Source of the DNA: Luminiphilus sp.
GTDB taxonomy: Bacteria; Pseudomonadota; Gammaproteobacteria; Pseudomonadales; Halieaceae
Reading direction: 5' to 3'
DNA: 64,000 nucleotides
Assembly: GCA_029242325.1 (NCBI GenBank)
Contig: JAQWUD010000019.1
Span: 43,891 to 107,890 of the forward strand
In this document: in pieces, positions 24,137-33,741 of the stretch
How positions within the stretch are numbered: position 1 is the first letter of the stretch
How the letters are laid out: every line of letters starts with the position of its first letter
The notes under the pieces: model-generated
The model's input: only the letters and a program-made list of their open reading frames with translations
What the model was told of the DNA's origin: nothing
Database searches by the model: none
Made by a program: the position numbers and the translations under genes

Positions 24137-24823
24137 CTAGCTCAAAAACTCTGCTCTGGAGGCGGGATCAGACTTAAACACCCCTCCCAGCGAGGTGGTA
24201 CGCGTGCTGCTATTGCCGTCTTTTACGCCGCGCGCTTTCACGCAGTAATGCACCGCGCTGATGGTTACGGCAACATTCTCGGTGTCCAGTAGCGTTTGCA
24301 TAGCCACCAACACCTGCTGGGTAAGGCGCTCCTGCACCTGAGGGCGCTGGGAAAAGAAGCGCACCAGCCGGTTGATTTTGCTGAGGCCGATTACGGTTTT
24401 GTTGGGAATGTAAGCAACCTTTGCCGAGCCGTCGATGGTCACAAAATGATGCTCACAAGTGCTTGTAAGATCAATGTCCTCGACGCACACCATCTCTTCG
24501 ACGTTCATCTTGTTTTTAATCAGCGTGATTTTTGGGAATTGCGCGTAATCGAGTCCGCCGAAAATTTCGTCGACGTACATCTTGGCGATTCGATGAGGTG
24601 TTTCTTCGAGACTGTCATCCCGGAGGTCAAGGCCCAGTGCATCCATGACGTCCCCGAAAGCGTTGCGAATAATCGCGTAGCGCTCGTCACGGGACAGATG
24701 ATTGTGCGTCATCGGTGTTTCAAGGCCGCGCTCAAGGAGCGCTGCTCTCACAGCGACGGCTTCCGGGGTCAGAGACCCTGGCAATGCAGTGGGGACGCTA
24801 GTCTGAAGCGGATTGACTGACAT
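24137..24823 (-). CDS. folE: GTP cyclohydrolase I FolE
   Basis: Makes 7,8-dihydroneopterin triphosphate from GTP, the first step of folate synthesis; the product also feeds pterin pathways. 228 residues. Motifs: [21 protein letters not shown], the zinc/catalytic segment [38 protein letters not shown], and a second zinc Cys in [10 protein letters not shown]. It is convergent with the hydrolase gene and divergent from prmB. In several bacteria a folE copy supports photolyase antenna synthesis, but this one is not next to the photolyase. Confidence 0.96.
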   Translation of the reverse strand: MSVNPLQTSVPTALPGSLTPEAVAVRAALLERGLETPMTHNHLSRDERYAIIRNAFGDVMDALGLDLRDDSLEETPHRIAKMYVDEIFGGLDYAQFPKITLIKNKMNVEEMVCVEDIDLTSTCEHHFVTIDGSAKVAYIPNKTVIGLSKINRLVRFFSQRPQVQERLTQQVLVAMQTLLDTENVAVTISAVHYCVKARGVKDGNSSTRTTSLGGVFKSDPASRAEFLS

Positions 24824-25033
24824 TTTTTACCTCTACCGGTTGGTGCGGCCGTTATTGCTTATAGTACTGCTTGCGTGGGATTTCAGATTGGTTAAAGGCA
24901 CTTTTCGTTTGCACGGTGCGGTGGAGCGGTGCCAAATCTCGTTTATAGCGTCTGCTTCGGTGCTCCTCATTCTGAAATTGAGGTTAGCATGCAGGTGCCA
25001 CCATTTTAGACGATTTTTGGAGCAGTTTTGCTT

Positions 25034-25927
25034 ATGAGTAGTTTTGGAGCGAAATTAGCGCAACTGACTCAATCGTTGACCGCTGCTGATATTTTTTGTG
25101 GCCATGGTTACGAGTCGATACACGACGAAGCTGTTGCGCTACTTCTCTGCGCAGCCGAACTTGCGCCCGAACAAACCACCGATCTGCTCGAGCACCCGTT
25201 CCCGGATGGGGCGTCGACTCGACTATCGCAGATGCTCCGGCTTCGAATGGAGCAACGGCTACCCTTGGCCTATGTGCTGGGTGAAGCCTGGCTGGCAGGC
25301 ATCCGGTTCCGATGCGATTCAAGAGCACTGGTGCCAAGGTCGCCTATCGCCGGGGTGCTCCTAGAGGCGTGTCGACCCTGGTGGTGCGCAGAGGGTCCGC
25401 CGCATACGGTTGTCGACTTATGTTGTGGCGGTGGCAGTCTGGGGATTATAGCCGCGCACATTTTTCCTGCTGCTACAGTGCTGCTGACAGATATTGACGA
25501 GCAAGCGCTTGCACTTGCATCGGAAAATATCGACCTGACCCGCACGGTGGACCGTATCGCGTGTTGCCGCGCCGACTTGCTGAGTGCATTAGCCACCGAC
25601 AGCGTTGATCTGATAGTGGCCAATCCGCCCTATGTGTCAGCGGCGGAGATGACGCAATTGCCGCCAGAGTATGCGCACGAGCCAAGAGGTGCGCTGGAGG
25701 CGGAGGAGGCGGGAACCGCACTAGCGGTAGCGATGCTGAGAGATGCGGCGAGGGTGCTCTCGCGGGACGGTCTGCTTGTATTTGAAGTGGGTGAAAGTGC
25801 TGAGGCGCTTGAGCGGCGGCTCCCCCGGGTGCCCTTTACCTGGGTTGATCTGCCCCAGGGAGGCTCCGGCGTGGCGGTCGCGAGTGCGCAGGAATTACAG
25901 GACTGGATAGCTGCTGGCATCCTATAA
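25034..25927 (+). CDS. prmB: Ribosomal protein uL3 glutamine methyltransferase PrmB
   Basis: SAM-dependent methyltransferase that modifies a glutamine of ribosomal protein L3. I use ATG 25034 rather than an in-frame TTG two codons upstream; the product is 297 residues. An N-terminal helical domain is followed by the SAM-binding motif [13 protein letters not shown], an acidic [12 protein letters not shown] strand and the substrate-Gln motif NPPYVS. PrmB rather than PrmC is inferred because aroC follows 20 bases downstream, the usual prmB-aroC order. Confidence 0.92.
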   Translation: MSSFGAKLAQLTQSLTAADIFCGHGYESIHDEAVALLLCAAELAPEQTTDLLEHPFPDGASTRLSQMLRLRMEQRLPLAYVLGEAWLAGIRFRCDSRALVPRSPIAGVLLEACRPWWCAEGPPHTVVDLCCGGGSLGIIAAHIFPAATVLLTDIDEQALALASENIDLTRTVDRIACCRADLLSALATDSVDLIVANPPYVSAAEMTQLPPEYAHEPRGALEAEEAGTALAVAMLRDAARVLSRDGLLVFEVGESAEALERRLPRVPFTWVDLPQGGSGVAVASAQELQDWIAAGIL

Positions 25928-25946
25928 TCAAGGGCAGGAGGCGCAG

Positions 25947-27053
25947 ATGTCTGGTAATACCTTTGGCAAGCTTTTCACCGTTACGAGCTATGGCGAAAGC
26001 CACGGGCCCGCTCTGGGGTGCGTCATTGATGGCTGTCCTTCGGGCATGTCATTGCAGGCGTCAGATCTGCAGCCTGATCTGAACCGCCGAAAGCCGGGGC
26101 AATCGCGTTACACCACTCAGCGCAAAGAAGATGACGAAGTGCAAATACTGTCTGGTGTGTTTGAAGGCCTGACCACCGGTACCCCCATCGGCCTGCTGGT
26201 GCTCAACCAGGATCAGAAGTCAAAAGACTATAGTAAAATTAAAGATATATACCGCCCTGCTCACGCAGATTATACCTACGATATGAAGTATGGCGTGCGC
26301 GACTATCGGGGCGGTGGGCGCGCGTCCGCGCGTGAGACCACGATGCGGGTGGCAGCTGGCGCTATTGCGAAAAAATGGCTGTTTGAGCGTCATGGTGTGC
26401 AGATTCGCGGATATTTGAGCGCGCTGGGTCCGCTGCGAGCGACAGAACACGACTGGACTATCGTAGAGAAGAACCCGTTTTTTTGCGCGGATGCGGGTCT
26501 TGTGCCGCGTTTGGAGGCGTACATGCAAGACCTGATCAAACAGGGTGACTCGGTAGGCGCACGCATTAATGTAGTGGCCGAGGGTGTCCCCGCGGGATGG
26601 GGCGAACCGGTTTTCGATCGACTGGATGCTGATATTGCCCACGCAATGATGAGCATCAATGCGGTTAGGGGCGTTGAGATGGGTGACGGGTTTGATGTGG
26701 TCACTCAGTTAGGCAGTGAGCATCGAGATCAGATGACCTCTAAGGGGTTCATGAGTAATCATGCCGGTGGCACGTTGGGCGGTATTTCGTCTGGCCAGCC
26801 GCTGACAATGAGTCTGGCGTTGAAACCCACGTCCAGCATCAGGATACCTGGGCAGACCATCGACTCAGCGGGACAGGAAGTCCCCGTTATCACAACGGGG
26901 CGGCATGATCCTTGCGTCGGCATCCGGGCGACACCCATTGCTGAGGCGATGCTAGCACTGGTACTTATGGATCATGCGCTCCGGCACCGTGGGCAAAACG
27001 CGGACGTAGAGCAGCCCACTTCGCCGATTCCTGGAGTCACAGAGCCCCAATGA
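25947..27053 (+). CDS. aroC: Chorismate synthase AroC
   Basis: Last step of the shikimate pathway: EPSP to chorismate using reduced FMN. 368 residues. Signature segments are [50 protein letters not shown] and [11 protein letters not shown]. An AGGAGG-like ribosome site (GGCAGGAGGCGCAG) precedes the ATG. Its stop overlaps the start of a small membrane protein gene by 4 bases. Confidence 0.98.
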   Translation: MSGNTFGKLFTVTSYGESHGPALGCVIDGCPSGMSLQASDLQPDLNRRKPGQSRYTTQRKEDDEVQILSGVFEGLTTGTPIGLLVLNQDQKSKDYSKIKDIYRPAHADYTYDMKYGVRDYRGGGRASARETTMRVAAGAIAKKWLFERHGVQIRGYLSALGPLRATEHDWTIVEKNPFFCADAGLVPRLEAYMQDLIKQGDSVGARINVVAEGVPAGWGEPVFDRLDADIAHAMMSINAVRGVEMGDGFDVVTQLGSEHRDQMTSKGFMSNHAGGTLGGISSGQPLTMSLALKPTSSIRIPGQTIDSAGQEVPVITTGRHDPCVGIRATPIAEAMLALVLMDHALRHRGQNADVEQPTSPIPGVTEPQ

Positions 27054-27259
27054 TCCGCAAACGTCGCAACCGGACGGTCTTTCTGGCGGTCTTGGCATGT
27101 CTTGCGCTTTTTTGGGGGGCTATTGATATTGTTGGCGTTTCGGCCAACACCTTGTGGGTGCACCTCGGTTGGGTCACTTTGGGGGTGGGCAGCGTGGTGG
27201 TGTTGGCGGCAATGTCTGGCTGGGGCATTAATCGTCTCAGAGGCAAGCGGGCGCGCTAG
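27050..27259 (+). CDS. Small two-helix membrane protein
   Basis: A 69-residue protein with a basic N-terminus (MIRKRRNR) and two hydrophobic segments at about residues 8-28 and 37-58, then a basic tail (RLRGKRAR). I do not recognise a family. It overlaps the aroC stop (ATGA), which supports translation by coupling. Function unknown. Confidence 0.6.
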   Translation: MIRKRRNRTVFLAVLACLALFWGAIDIVGVSANTLWVHLGWVTLGVGSVVVLAAMSGWGINRLRGKRAR

Positions 27260-27359
27260 TCATAGGCGTGAGAGCGCAAATACTTGCGGCACGGTCGCCC
27301 GCCAGTGAAAAGCTGGTTATAGTCGCCAGTGAATGTTTTGGCAGATCTGGAGCTGAGAA

Positions 27360-28163
27360 ATGATTCGAGGACAGTGGTTAGGGATTGTGATTTGTCTGGT
27401 GATGAGCAGTGTTGCTCACGCTGATCTTGACTGGGGTGCTGCGTTGACCGGTGAGCATCGGTCAGACGCCAACAGAGCGCGTGATGTCTACCGACATCCC
27501 CAAGAGACATTGTCATTTTTCGGTCTCCAATCCGGTATGACGGTGATGGAGGTTTCACCCGGAGGGGGCTGGTATACCGAAATATTGGCGCCTCTTATGC
27601 GTAGCAATGGGGCGTTGATCGCGGCTCACAGTAGCGCCAACGGCGGCAATTACGCTCGCCGGTCTTTGGGTGGATTTTTGAGAAAACTGGGTGAGGATGG
27701 CGAAGTGTATGGGGCGGTGACGGTAGGGGTACTGCAGCCTCCCTCGAGCATGGCGCCGGCTACCCCCAACAGCGTCGATCTCGCGCTTGCATTCAGAAAT
27801 GTGCACTCTTGGTTGCGCGCTGATCAGGCGGAAATGATGTTTTCAGCTATTGCTGAGGCGCTGAAACCAGGTGGCGTGCTGGGGATTGTGCAGCATCGCG
27901 GGGATGACAGTCTGACCATTGAGCAGATGAAGAGTAGCGCTTACGTGAGCGAAGCGAAGGTGATTGAGCTCGCGGAGCTGGCGGGTCTCGAGTTGGATGC
28001 CCGGAACGAGATAAACGCCAACCCCGGCGACACCAAGGATTACCCGCGAGGCGTCTGGACGCTCCCGCCGACCCTCGCAGAGGGAGATAAGGACCGTGAT
28101 CGCTATGTCGCCATTGGTGAGAGTGACAGGATGACCCTGCGATTCATCAAGCCTCAGGACTGA
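27360..28163 (+). CDS. Exported class I SAM methyltransferase-fold protein
   Basis: 267 residues. The first 21 form a typical signal peptide (hydrophobic IVICLVMSSV then AHA cleavage), followed by a methyltransferase-like domain: MTVMEVSPGGGWYTEILAP resembles motif I, and a later LKPGGVLGIVQHR resembles motif IV/V. It matches the style of the COG4798 'predicted methyltransferase' group often annotated as periplasmic. SAM is not expected outside the cytoplasm, so either the signal-like segment is not cleaved or the fold has another role. It precedes a tusA-like gene by 4 bases. Confidence 0.75.
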   Translation: MIRGQWLGIVICLVMSSVAHADLDWGAALTGEHRSDANRARDVYRHPQETLSFFGLQSGMTVMEVSPGGGWYTEILAPLMRSNGALIAAHSSANGGNYARRSLGGFLRKLGEDGEVYGAVTVGVLQPPSSMAPATPNSVDLALAFRNVHSWLRADQAEMMFSAIAEALKPGGVLGIVQHRGDDSLTIEQMKSSAYVSEAKVIELAELAGLELDARNEINANPGDTKDYPRGVWTLPPTLAEGDKDRDRYVAIGESDRMTLRFIKPQD

Positions 28164-28167
28164 TCAA

Positions 28168-28410
28168 TTGGAATGGGCTGAGCCTGAGGAAAAAATTGAC
28201 GCGGTGGGCCTTAAGTGTCCGGAACCTGTAATGCTGCTTTATGCGGCAATGAGGCGTTTGACGCCCGGACAGGAGCTTGAATTGAGGGCGACTGATCCCT
28301 CGACAGAGAGGGATGTGTCGAATTTTTGTGAATTTCTAGGGCACGGATTGCTTCAGGCGGAGCGTGACGGCGACCAGTTCTTCTATCGCATCCGAAAAGC
28401 GGACAGCTGA
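28168..28410 (+). CDS. TusA-like sulfur carrier protein
   Basis: An 80-residue TusA/SirA-family protein. The sulfur-carrying Cys lies in the family motif GLKCPEPVM (Cys about 16), followed by the LTPGQELELRATDPSTERDV strand-helix. TusA relays persulfide sulfur to tRNA 2-thiouridine synthesis and other pathways. The only reasonable start is TTG 28168, 4 bases after the previous stop; there is no in-frame ATG before the motif. Confidence 0.85.
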   Translation: MEWAEPEEKIDAVGLKCPEPVMLLYAAMRRLTPGQELELRATDPSTERDVSNFCEFLGHGLLQAERDGDQFFYRIRKADS

Positions 28411-28430
28411 TTTTTGTGCAGGAGGTAAGG

Positions 28431-28952
28431 TTGGAGCCGCTTTCACCAGAGCGTATCTCGGCGTTGTTCAATCGGGAGTTTGAGTCGACCGATTGCACTA
28501 TCCTTGCCGGGGGGGTCGACGAGCCCTTTTTTTTGCCTGGCAAACCGAGTCGCATTTATTTCCGCTCTGACTTCGCCAGGAGTGCGCTGCATGAAGTTGC
28601 GCACTGGTGCGTTGCGGGATCATATAGACGTCAGTTGGCGGATTACGGTTATTGGTATAGCCCAGACGGTCGCGATAGTGAGCGCCAGGACGCTTTTTTT
28701 TGCGTTGAAGCAAAGCCTCAGGCAATCGAATCCATCTTCTGTGCTGCCGCGGGCTTGCCGTTTGCGCTGAGCGCAGACAATGTAGAACGCTCGCCCAACC
28801 GGGCGGAGATTGCACATTTCCTGCAGCGCATTCTTCACTGGCAACAACGCTTCGCGCTGTCAGGGCTGCCCGCGAGGGCCGCGCGATTTCTCGGATGCCT
28901 CCGCTCCCACGGGAGTGATGATGCCGGTCACGCTGATTCGCTCCCTACATGA
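28431..28952 (+). CDS. epmC: Elongation factor P hydroxylase EpmC-like
   Basis: EpmC (YfcM) hydroxylates the beta-lysyl-modified Lys of EF-P. The metal motif HEVAHWCVAG and the GYWYSPDGRDS, VEAKPQAIE and AAGLPF segments match the family. Two starts are possible: GTG 28416 without a ribosome site, or TTG 28431 preceded 5 bases upstream by a near-perfect GGAGGT; I prefer TTG, giving 173 residues. The stop overlaps pdxB by 4 bases (ATGA). epmA and epmB are not in the window. Confidence 0.88.
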   Translation: MEPLSPERISALFNREFESTDCTILAGGVDEPFFLPGKPSRIYFRSDFARSALHEVAHWCVAGSYRRQLADYGYWYSPDGRDSERQDAFFCVEAKPQAIESIFCAAAGLPFALSADNVERSPNRAEIAHFLQRILHWQQRFALSGLPARAARFLGCLRSHGSDDAGHADSLPT

Positions 28953-30136
28953 CGAGGGATCCCAGTAAGTTGAGGTGGGTAGTGGATGACGCTATCCCAC
29001 TGACTCCTCTGTTGCACCGAATCATTGGCGAGGTGGTGTGTCTTCCCGGGCGGGACATCAGCGCGGCGGTTGTTCGCGACGCCGACGTCTTGCTGGTGAG
29101 GTCGATTACACCGGTGGACGAGCGCCTTGTTGCGGGCAGTCGCTTGCGCTTTATCGGCACGGCCACAGCGGGGCATGACCATATTGACGCTGAGGCTATG
29201 GATAGGTTGGGGATTACATGGTGCTACGCACCGGGCTGTAATGCGGTGTCGGTGGTGGAGTATGTGCTCTCGGCTATTGCTCTGGCCGGTCAACTCAAGT
29301 GCATTCTTGCTGGGGCGCCAGTCGGGATCATCGGCTTGGGCGAAGTGGGAACAAGGCTTGGGCAGAAATTAGCCCGTCTGGGCTGTGATGTTGTTGGCTA
29401 TGATCCGCTGCGAGCGCATTGGCCAGAATGTGTCAGGAGGGCAGCGTTGGATGAGGTCCTCTGTCAGCCAGTCGTTACCCTGCACGCTGCGCTTCATGAT
29501 GAAGCGGAGCATCCCTCTCATGGTCTGATTGACGCCACAAAGGCCGAGCTGATGTGCCTCGCGGCTAAGAGGAGGCGCGAGCGAGGACTATTTATTAACG
29601 CCGGCCGGGGTGACCTAATGACGCAGGAGGCTTTGGACATACTGCTCTCGAGTTCGATGAGCATCGTTTTGGACACGTGGCCCGGTGAACCTCTGTTAGG
29701 CGAGGCAGTGCTGCGGCAGGCCGGTTGGGTCTCTCCTCATATTGCGGGACATTCAGTGACGGCGAAGAAGCGGGGCGCCGATATGCTCGCTCAGTCGGTG
29801 GCCCGCTGGTCTGGCATTGAGATCATGGCGTTGATCGATGATGTTGACGATCGTGCAGCCCGGTCCCTCGATATGCGACTGATGCGCGATGTGGCGATTG
29901 CCGATGCGGCAGAGTGGCTGGAGGCGTTCTTGATTGGCCAAAGCACGTTGCAGCGTGAAGATGTCAGGCTGCGAAGATCGGCAAATCCAGACCTGTCCGC
30001 CGGCAAATTCGATGACTTGCGCAGGACTTACCAGCAGCCCACTGAATGGACAGGCCAAACCTTTAGAATGTCGGATCAATCTGGATCTGTGAGTGCGATG
30101 ACCGAGCGTCTGGGTATAACGGTGGTGAAGGAATAA
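28949..30136 (+). CDS. pdxB: Erythronate-4-phosphate dehydrogenase PdxB
   Basis: NAD-dependent D-2-hydroxyacid dehydrogenase in the DXP-dependent pyridoxal phosphate pathway. 395 residues. Visible are the N-terminal VDDAIPL strand, FIGTATAGHDHID, the dinucleotide motif VGIIGLGEVGTRLG, the catalytic Arg in NAGRGDL and His in SPHIAGHS, and the C-terminal dimerisation domain of PdxB. The ATG overlaps the epmC stop. MsrB follows after 10 bases. Confidence 0.94.
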   Translation: MTRDPSKLRWVVDDAIPLTPLLHRIIGEVVCLPGRDISAAVVRDADVLLVRSITPVDERLVAGSRLRFIGTATAGHDHIDAEAMDRLGITWCYAPGCNAVSVVEYVLSAIALAGQLKCILAGAPVGIIGLGEVGTRLGQKLARLGCDVVGYDPLRAHWPECVRRAALDEVLCQPVVTLHAALHDEAEHPSHGLIDATKAELMCLAAKRRRERGLFINAGRGDLMTQEALDILLSSSMSIVLDTWPGEPLLGEAVLRQAGWVSPHIAGHSVTAKKRGADMLAQSVARWSGIEIMALIDDVDDRAARSLDMRLMRDVAIADAAEWLEAFLIGQSTLQREDVRLRRSANPDLSAGKFDDLRRTYQQPTEWTGQTFRMSDQSGSVSAMTERLGITVVKE

Positions 30137-30146
30137 GGAGATTGGT

Positions 30147-30560
30147 ATGGCCGATGAGAAGAAAGATGATGCGGCGTGGTGTGAGCAGCTCAGCCCTGAC
30201 GAGTACTATGTTTTGAGAGAGAAAGGCACCGAGCGTGCGTTTACGGGAGAGTACTGGAATGCTTGGGAGAAGGGCGCCTATCGTTGTAGGGGTTGCGGCG
30301 AGGTGCTGTTCCAGTCGGATACCAAGTTTGACGCGGGATGCGGCTGGCCCAGCTTTGACCGGCCTGCAGCGGCAGGCGTGACCGAGGAGGCAAGTGACCG
30401 GACTCATGGCATGATCAGAACGGAGGTGATGTGCCAGCGATGCGGTGGGCATTTGGGGCATGTATTCCCCGACGGTCCGACCGATACCGGCCAGCGTTAC
30501 TGTATCAACAGTCTGTCTATAAAATTTGATCCCCAGAACGGGGACTCGTCGGATTGCTGA
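30147..30560 (+). CDS. msrB: Peptide-methionine (R)-S-oxide reductase MsrB
   Basis: Repairs methionine R-sulfoxide in oxidised proteins. 137 residues. Two zinc CxxC pairs (CRGC and CQRC), the GCGWPSF segment, GGHLGHVFPDGP and the catalytic Cys in QRYCINS are all present. Ribosome site AAGGAG precedes the ATG. It is a stand-alone MsrB without MsrA fusion. Confidence 0.96.
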   Translation: MADEKKDDAAWCEQLSPDEYYVLREKGTERAFTGEYWNAWEKGAYRCRGCGEVLFQSDTKFDAGCGWPSFDRPAAAGVTEEASDRTHGMIRTEVMCQRCGGHLGHVFPDGPTDTGQRYCINSLSIKFDPQNGDSSDC

Positions 30561-30579
30561 ATCTGAGCCAGACGAAGAG

Positions 30580-30655
30580 TGGAGCGTAAAACGAGGGTCG
30601 AACTCGCGACCTCAACCTTGGCAAGGTTGCGCGCTAGCCACTGAGCTATTCCCGC
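30580..30655 (-). pseudogene. Degenerate tRNA-Gly(GCC) copy
   Basis: A 76-base minus-strand segment aligns end to end with the intact tRNA-Gly at 31751-31826, including the GCC anticodon arm and CCA, but has several substitutions: the acceptor 3' arm reads TTTACGC instead of TTCCCGC (one mismatch and one G-U pair), the D stem has a mismatch, and the T loop has one change. The following bases ATGGCGTCCC copy the 3' end of tRNA-Glu and then diverge. A tRNA finder may still score it, so loss of function is inferred. Confidence 0.7.
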
Positions 30656-30986
30656 GCACATGGCGTCCCTACCTATCTGTTGTCAATAATCTCGGAACTT
30701 AGGCCGCAGTGCTCCACTAGAATTCCAAATCGTATGACTGGTCATCTACCAAGGCGCCGGCCACAGAAATCCTTCCTCCACTCAGCTAGCATGTCCCGCT
30801 TGAAAGTTCACTATGACGGATATGCCAGTATGGGGCTTGTGGAATTTGGCCACGCCCAAGCTGGTGGTGCTTTCCTTAATCGTGCGCTCTTTCGAGGTGG
30901 CTCTGACGGTTACGACGTGCTCTTGTAGTGACAAGTTCGTGTATCGGAAGGCCATAGATTTGACGCGGTCGCTCGCCCGGCATCAC

Positions 30987-31681
30987 TTACTCGAAGTTCA
31001 CATAAAACGTCAGCCGAAGATGGACATCATCATCAGGCTTTACGCCCAGCTCATTGACGCTGTAGTGGATCCAAACAATGTTGGGACCTACGGTAAAATG
31101 TTGATTAAAACAATATTCCACGGCTGCCACCAGATTGGTCGCTTTCGCAGTGGGATCAAAAGGAATGTAGGCAATGTCATTGCCTTTCACGTTCGGTTAG
31201 AAAAGACGGTGTAGCTGTGCTATCAGGCTCCATAGCCCACCTAATTTGATGGCCCCTATCAGCGTGGCAAGTTCGAGATCCGGGTCCTCGCCTCTATCCT
31301 GATTGGTATATTCCAAATCCAAGGTGTATTGCTCGGTCTTTTTGCCCATCAGAAATTGCCAGGTGGATCGATCGTACGGCCCCGGTCGGGATTCCCAATC
31401 CACATAGGTGTCTAGAAAAGACCTGTCGAACCTTGCCAGGTAATACCGCCCATGGTTTTGTCAAAAGGGTTTTTGTCAGCTTCCCAGGTTTCTTTAGAAC
31501 CGTACATAATCCGGTAACGCACGGTCTGTGCCGTCGGTAACGGCCCCATCAACTTTAAGCCCAAATCACGCGCAGCAATGCCTCGTATATCTGGCGCAGT
31601 GCGAACTAGATAGCGCTTGCCCTAAAACGCTTCCATTACATCGTAGGTGATCGTCGGAATGAGCCCCCCGACAGTTGGTGA
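30987..31681 (-). pseudogene. Remnant of a beta-barrel-type outer-membrane protein gene
   Basis: Minus-strand frames join into one continuous protein-like sequence interrupted by an in-frame TAG at 31622-31624, a frameshift within about 31446-31453, and an in-frame TAA at 31197-31199. Pieces include VGGLIPTITYDVMEAF, GPLPTAQTVRYRIMYGSKE, DTYVDWESRPGPYDRST and a C-terminal DDDVHLRLTFYVNFE, which ends with alternating residues and a near-terminal Phe as barrel proteins do. The start is missing. The family is not certain. It lies between the degenerate and intact tRNA-Gly copies. Confidence 0.65.
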
Positions 31682-31750
31682 TCACTCAATTTTCTCATGA
31701 TTCCTAAATCGAGACTGCGATGTGTCGCAAATGCTTGATTAATAGGGATT

Positions 31751-31826
31751 TGGAGCGGGAAACGAGGTTCGAACTCGCGACCTCAACCTTGGCAAGGTTG
31801 CGCTCTACCAACTGAGCTATTCCCGC
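31751..31826 (-). tRNA. tRNA-Gly(GCC)
   Basis: 76 bases including encoded CCA. The minus-strand sequence begins GCGGGAATAGCTCAGTTGG and ends with TTCCCGCTCCA; anticodon GCC sits in CTTGCCAAG with a full cloverleaf. It lies 5 bases downstream of tRNA-Glu on the same strand, so they are probably cotranscribed. Confidence 0.97.
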
Positions 31827-31831
31827 GGATA

Positions 31832-31907
31832 TGGCGTCCCCTAGGGGGTTCGAACCCCTGTTCCCGCCGTGAAAGGGCGGTGTCCTAGGCCACTAGACGA
31901 AGGGGAC
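31832..31907 (-). tRNA. tRNA-Glu(UUC)
   Basis: 76 bases including CCA on the minus strand, starting GTCCCCTTCGTCTAGTGG. The anticodon TTC is in CCTTTCACG. The acceptor stem GTCCCCT pairs with AGGGGAC. It is first of a Glu-Gly tRNA pair. Confidence 0.97.
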
Positions 31908-32048
31908 AATGATCCTAATAACAGAAGGCGCGCATGTTAGTGACCCCCTGAGGGCCAGTCAAGGGCGAATTTCTATTCCTTCTGGTGAGGGGTGCGATTG
32001 GTTACACTACGCGCCCCCGCAGTATTGTCTTCATAAAGGTAAATCATA

Positions 32049-32966
32049 ATGCCGCATGCGCTGGAAATCCGAGGGCTGGAAAAAGTTTATGCCAATGGCT
32101 TACAGGCGTTGAAGGGAATCGACCTGACCGTCGAAAGCGGCGATTTTTTTGCGCTTCTGGGCCCAAACGGCGCTGGAAAGTCCACCACCATTGGCGTGAT
32201 CTGCTCTCTGGTCAATAAAACTGCTGGTACCGTGCGCGTAGACGGCGTAGATATTGATGAAGACTTTCCCCGTGCGAAACGTCATTTGGGCGTGGTACCT
32301 CAGGAATTCAACTTCAATGTATTCGAGAGTGTTGAGGATATACTCATTCACCAGGCCGGCTATTACGGTATTCCGCTCAGCACCGCGCGCCAGCGGATCG
32401 ATATCTATCTGGCAAAGCTTGGCCTGACCGATAAAAAGCGAACGCGCGCCCGGATGTTATCCGGGGGAATGAAGCGTCGCCTGATGATCGCCCGAGCCTT
32501 GATGCATGAACCTCGCGTGTTGATTCTGGATGAACCTACAGCGGGAGTGGATATCGAGATGCGCCGGTCCATGTACGATTTTTTACGCGAAATCAACGCG
32601 GCCGGCACTACGATCATTCTGACCACACACTATTTGGAGGAGGCGGAGAGCCTCTGCAAGAATATTGCCATTATCAATCATGGCAAGATCATTACGAATA
32701 CGTCCATCAAGAACCTTCTGAGAGAACTGCATCGGGAAACCTTCATTCTCGACGCGCGAGAGTGCCTGCCGGCAAAATTGGAGGTTGCGGGCTTTCAATT
32801 GCAGCGCGTTGATGATTTCTGCCTTGAAGCTCAGATCGAGCAGGGCCAGGATCTTGCGCAGCTGATGTCTCATCTTCACGAGCAGGGTGTCACGATCCTC
32901 AGCATGCGGAATCGTGAAAATCGCCTAGAGCAAATGTTTGTGTCTTTGCTAGAGCAGGCGTCGTGA
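32049..32966 (+). CDS. ABC-2 type exporter, ATP-binding protein
   Basis: 305-residue ATPase subunit. Walker A LLGPNGAGKSTT (about residue 36), Q-loop VVPQEFNF, signature LSGGMKRRL, Walker B VLILDEPTAGVD and the switch His in LTTHYLEEAE are all present. The C-terminal 80 residues form the accessory domain common in drug/polysaccharide-type ABC-2 exporters. It resembles E. coli YadG. The permease starts in a 4-base overlap, so the two make one transporter; substrate unknown. Confidence 0.9.
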   Translation: MPHALEIRGLEKVYANGLQALKGIDLTVESGDFFALLGPNGAGKSTTIGVICSLVNKTAGTVRVDGVDIDEDFPRAKRHLGVVPQEFNFNVFESVEDILIHQAGYYGIPLSTARQRIDIYLAKLGLTDKKRTRARMLSGGMKRRLMIARALMHEPRVLILDEPTAGVDIEMRRSMYDFLREINAAGTTIILTTHYLEEAESLCKNIAIINHGKIITNTSIKNLLRELHRETFILDARECLPAKLEVAGFQLQRVDDFCLEAQIEQGQDLAQLMSHLHEQGVTILSMRNRENRLEQMFVSLLEQAS

Positions 32967-33736
32967 GCCCATACGAACAATACGTGGCGTTGTTAACGCT
33001 GATGCGGAAAGAGATTCGGCGCTATACGCGGATTTGGACGCAGACTCTGCTGCCTTCAGCGATCACCATGTCGCTGTACTTTCTTATTTTCGGGAGTCTG
33101 ATCGGCTCGAGAATCGGCGACATGGGCGGCGTGAGTTACATGGAATTTGTAGTGCCGGGGCTTATCATGATGGCGATTGTCACGAACTCCTATGCCAATG
33201 TTGTCTCCTCTTTTTTTGGTTCTAAATTCAACAACAGTATCGAAGAGTTGTTGGTGTCTCCGACGCCCAACCACATCATCCTGCTGGGATTTGTCTCTGG
33301 CGGGGTGAGTCGGGGCATGCTGGTCGCTGTGATTGTGACGACCGTCGCCTCGTTATTTGTTGACCTCAACATTCACAGCTATTGGGTGGTGGTGTCGGTA
33401 GTCGCGTTGACATCGATCCTGTTTTCGTTATGCGGCCTGATAAACGCTGTGTTTGCTAATACTTTCGATGACATCAATATCGTACCGGCCTTTGTGCTGA
33501 CACCGCTTACCTATCTTGGAGGCGTTTTTTATTCGCTTGAGCTGTTACCTGACTTCTGGGCCACGGTGTCACAGGCAAATCCATTGGTGTACGTGGTGAA
33601 TGCCTTTCGATTTGGCGTGCTCGGTGTCAGCGACGTCAGCGTTGGATTTGCTTTCGGTATGATCGGCGTGTTCACGATGCTGGCCTATCTGTATGCAGCC
33701 CATTTGCTGCGCACCGGCAGGCGACTGAGAACCTGA
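32963..33736 (+). CDS. ABC-2 type exporter, permease
   Basis: 257-residue membrane protein with about six transmembrane segments (for example 30-50, 65-85, 110-135, 140-165, 175-190, 228-250), the ABC-2 permease pattern, and a YadH-like GVFYSLELLPDFW...NPLVYVVNAFR segment characteristic of the family. GTG 32963 overlaps the ATPase stop. QueF follows 5 bases downstream. Confidence 0.9.
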   Translation: MSPYEQYVALLTLMRKEIRRYTRIWTQTLLPSAITMSLYFLIFGSLIGSRIGDMGGVSYMEFVVPGLIMMAIVTNSYANVVSSFFGSKFNNSIEELLVSPTPNHIILLGFVSGGVSRGMLVAVIVTTVASLFVDLNIHSYWVVVSVVALTSILFSLCGLINAVFANTFDDINIVPAFVLTPLTYLGGVFYSLELLPDFWATVSQANPLVYVVNAFRFGVLGVSDVSVGFAFGMIGVFTMLAYLYAAHLLRTGRRLRT

Positions 33737-33741
33737 TATCG

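Noticed and set aside
24813..25037. Open frame of 74 codons between folE and prmB
   Set aside because: It starts inside folE on the opposite strand, overlaps the prmB start, and has no ribosome site; likely a chance frame in the promoter region.
30813..31214. Plus-strand frame in the decayed tRNA segment
   Set aside because: The hydrophobic beginning looked like a membrane protein, but the second half is antisense to the outer-membrane protein remnant and there is no ribosome site.
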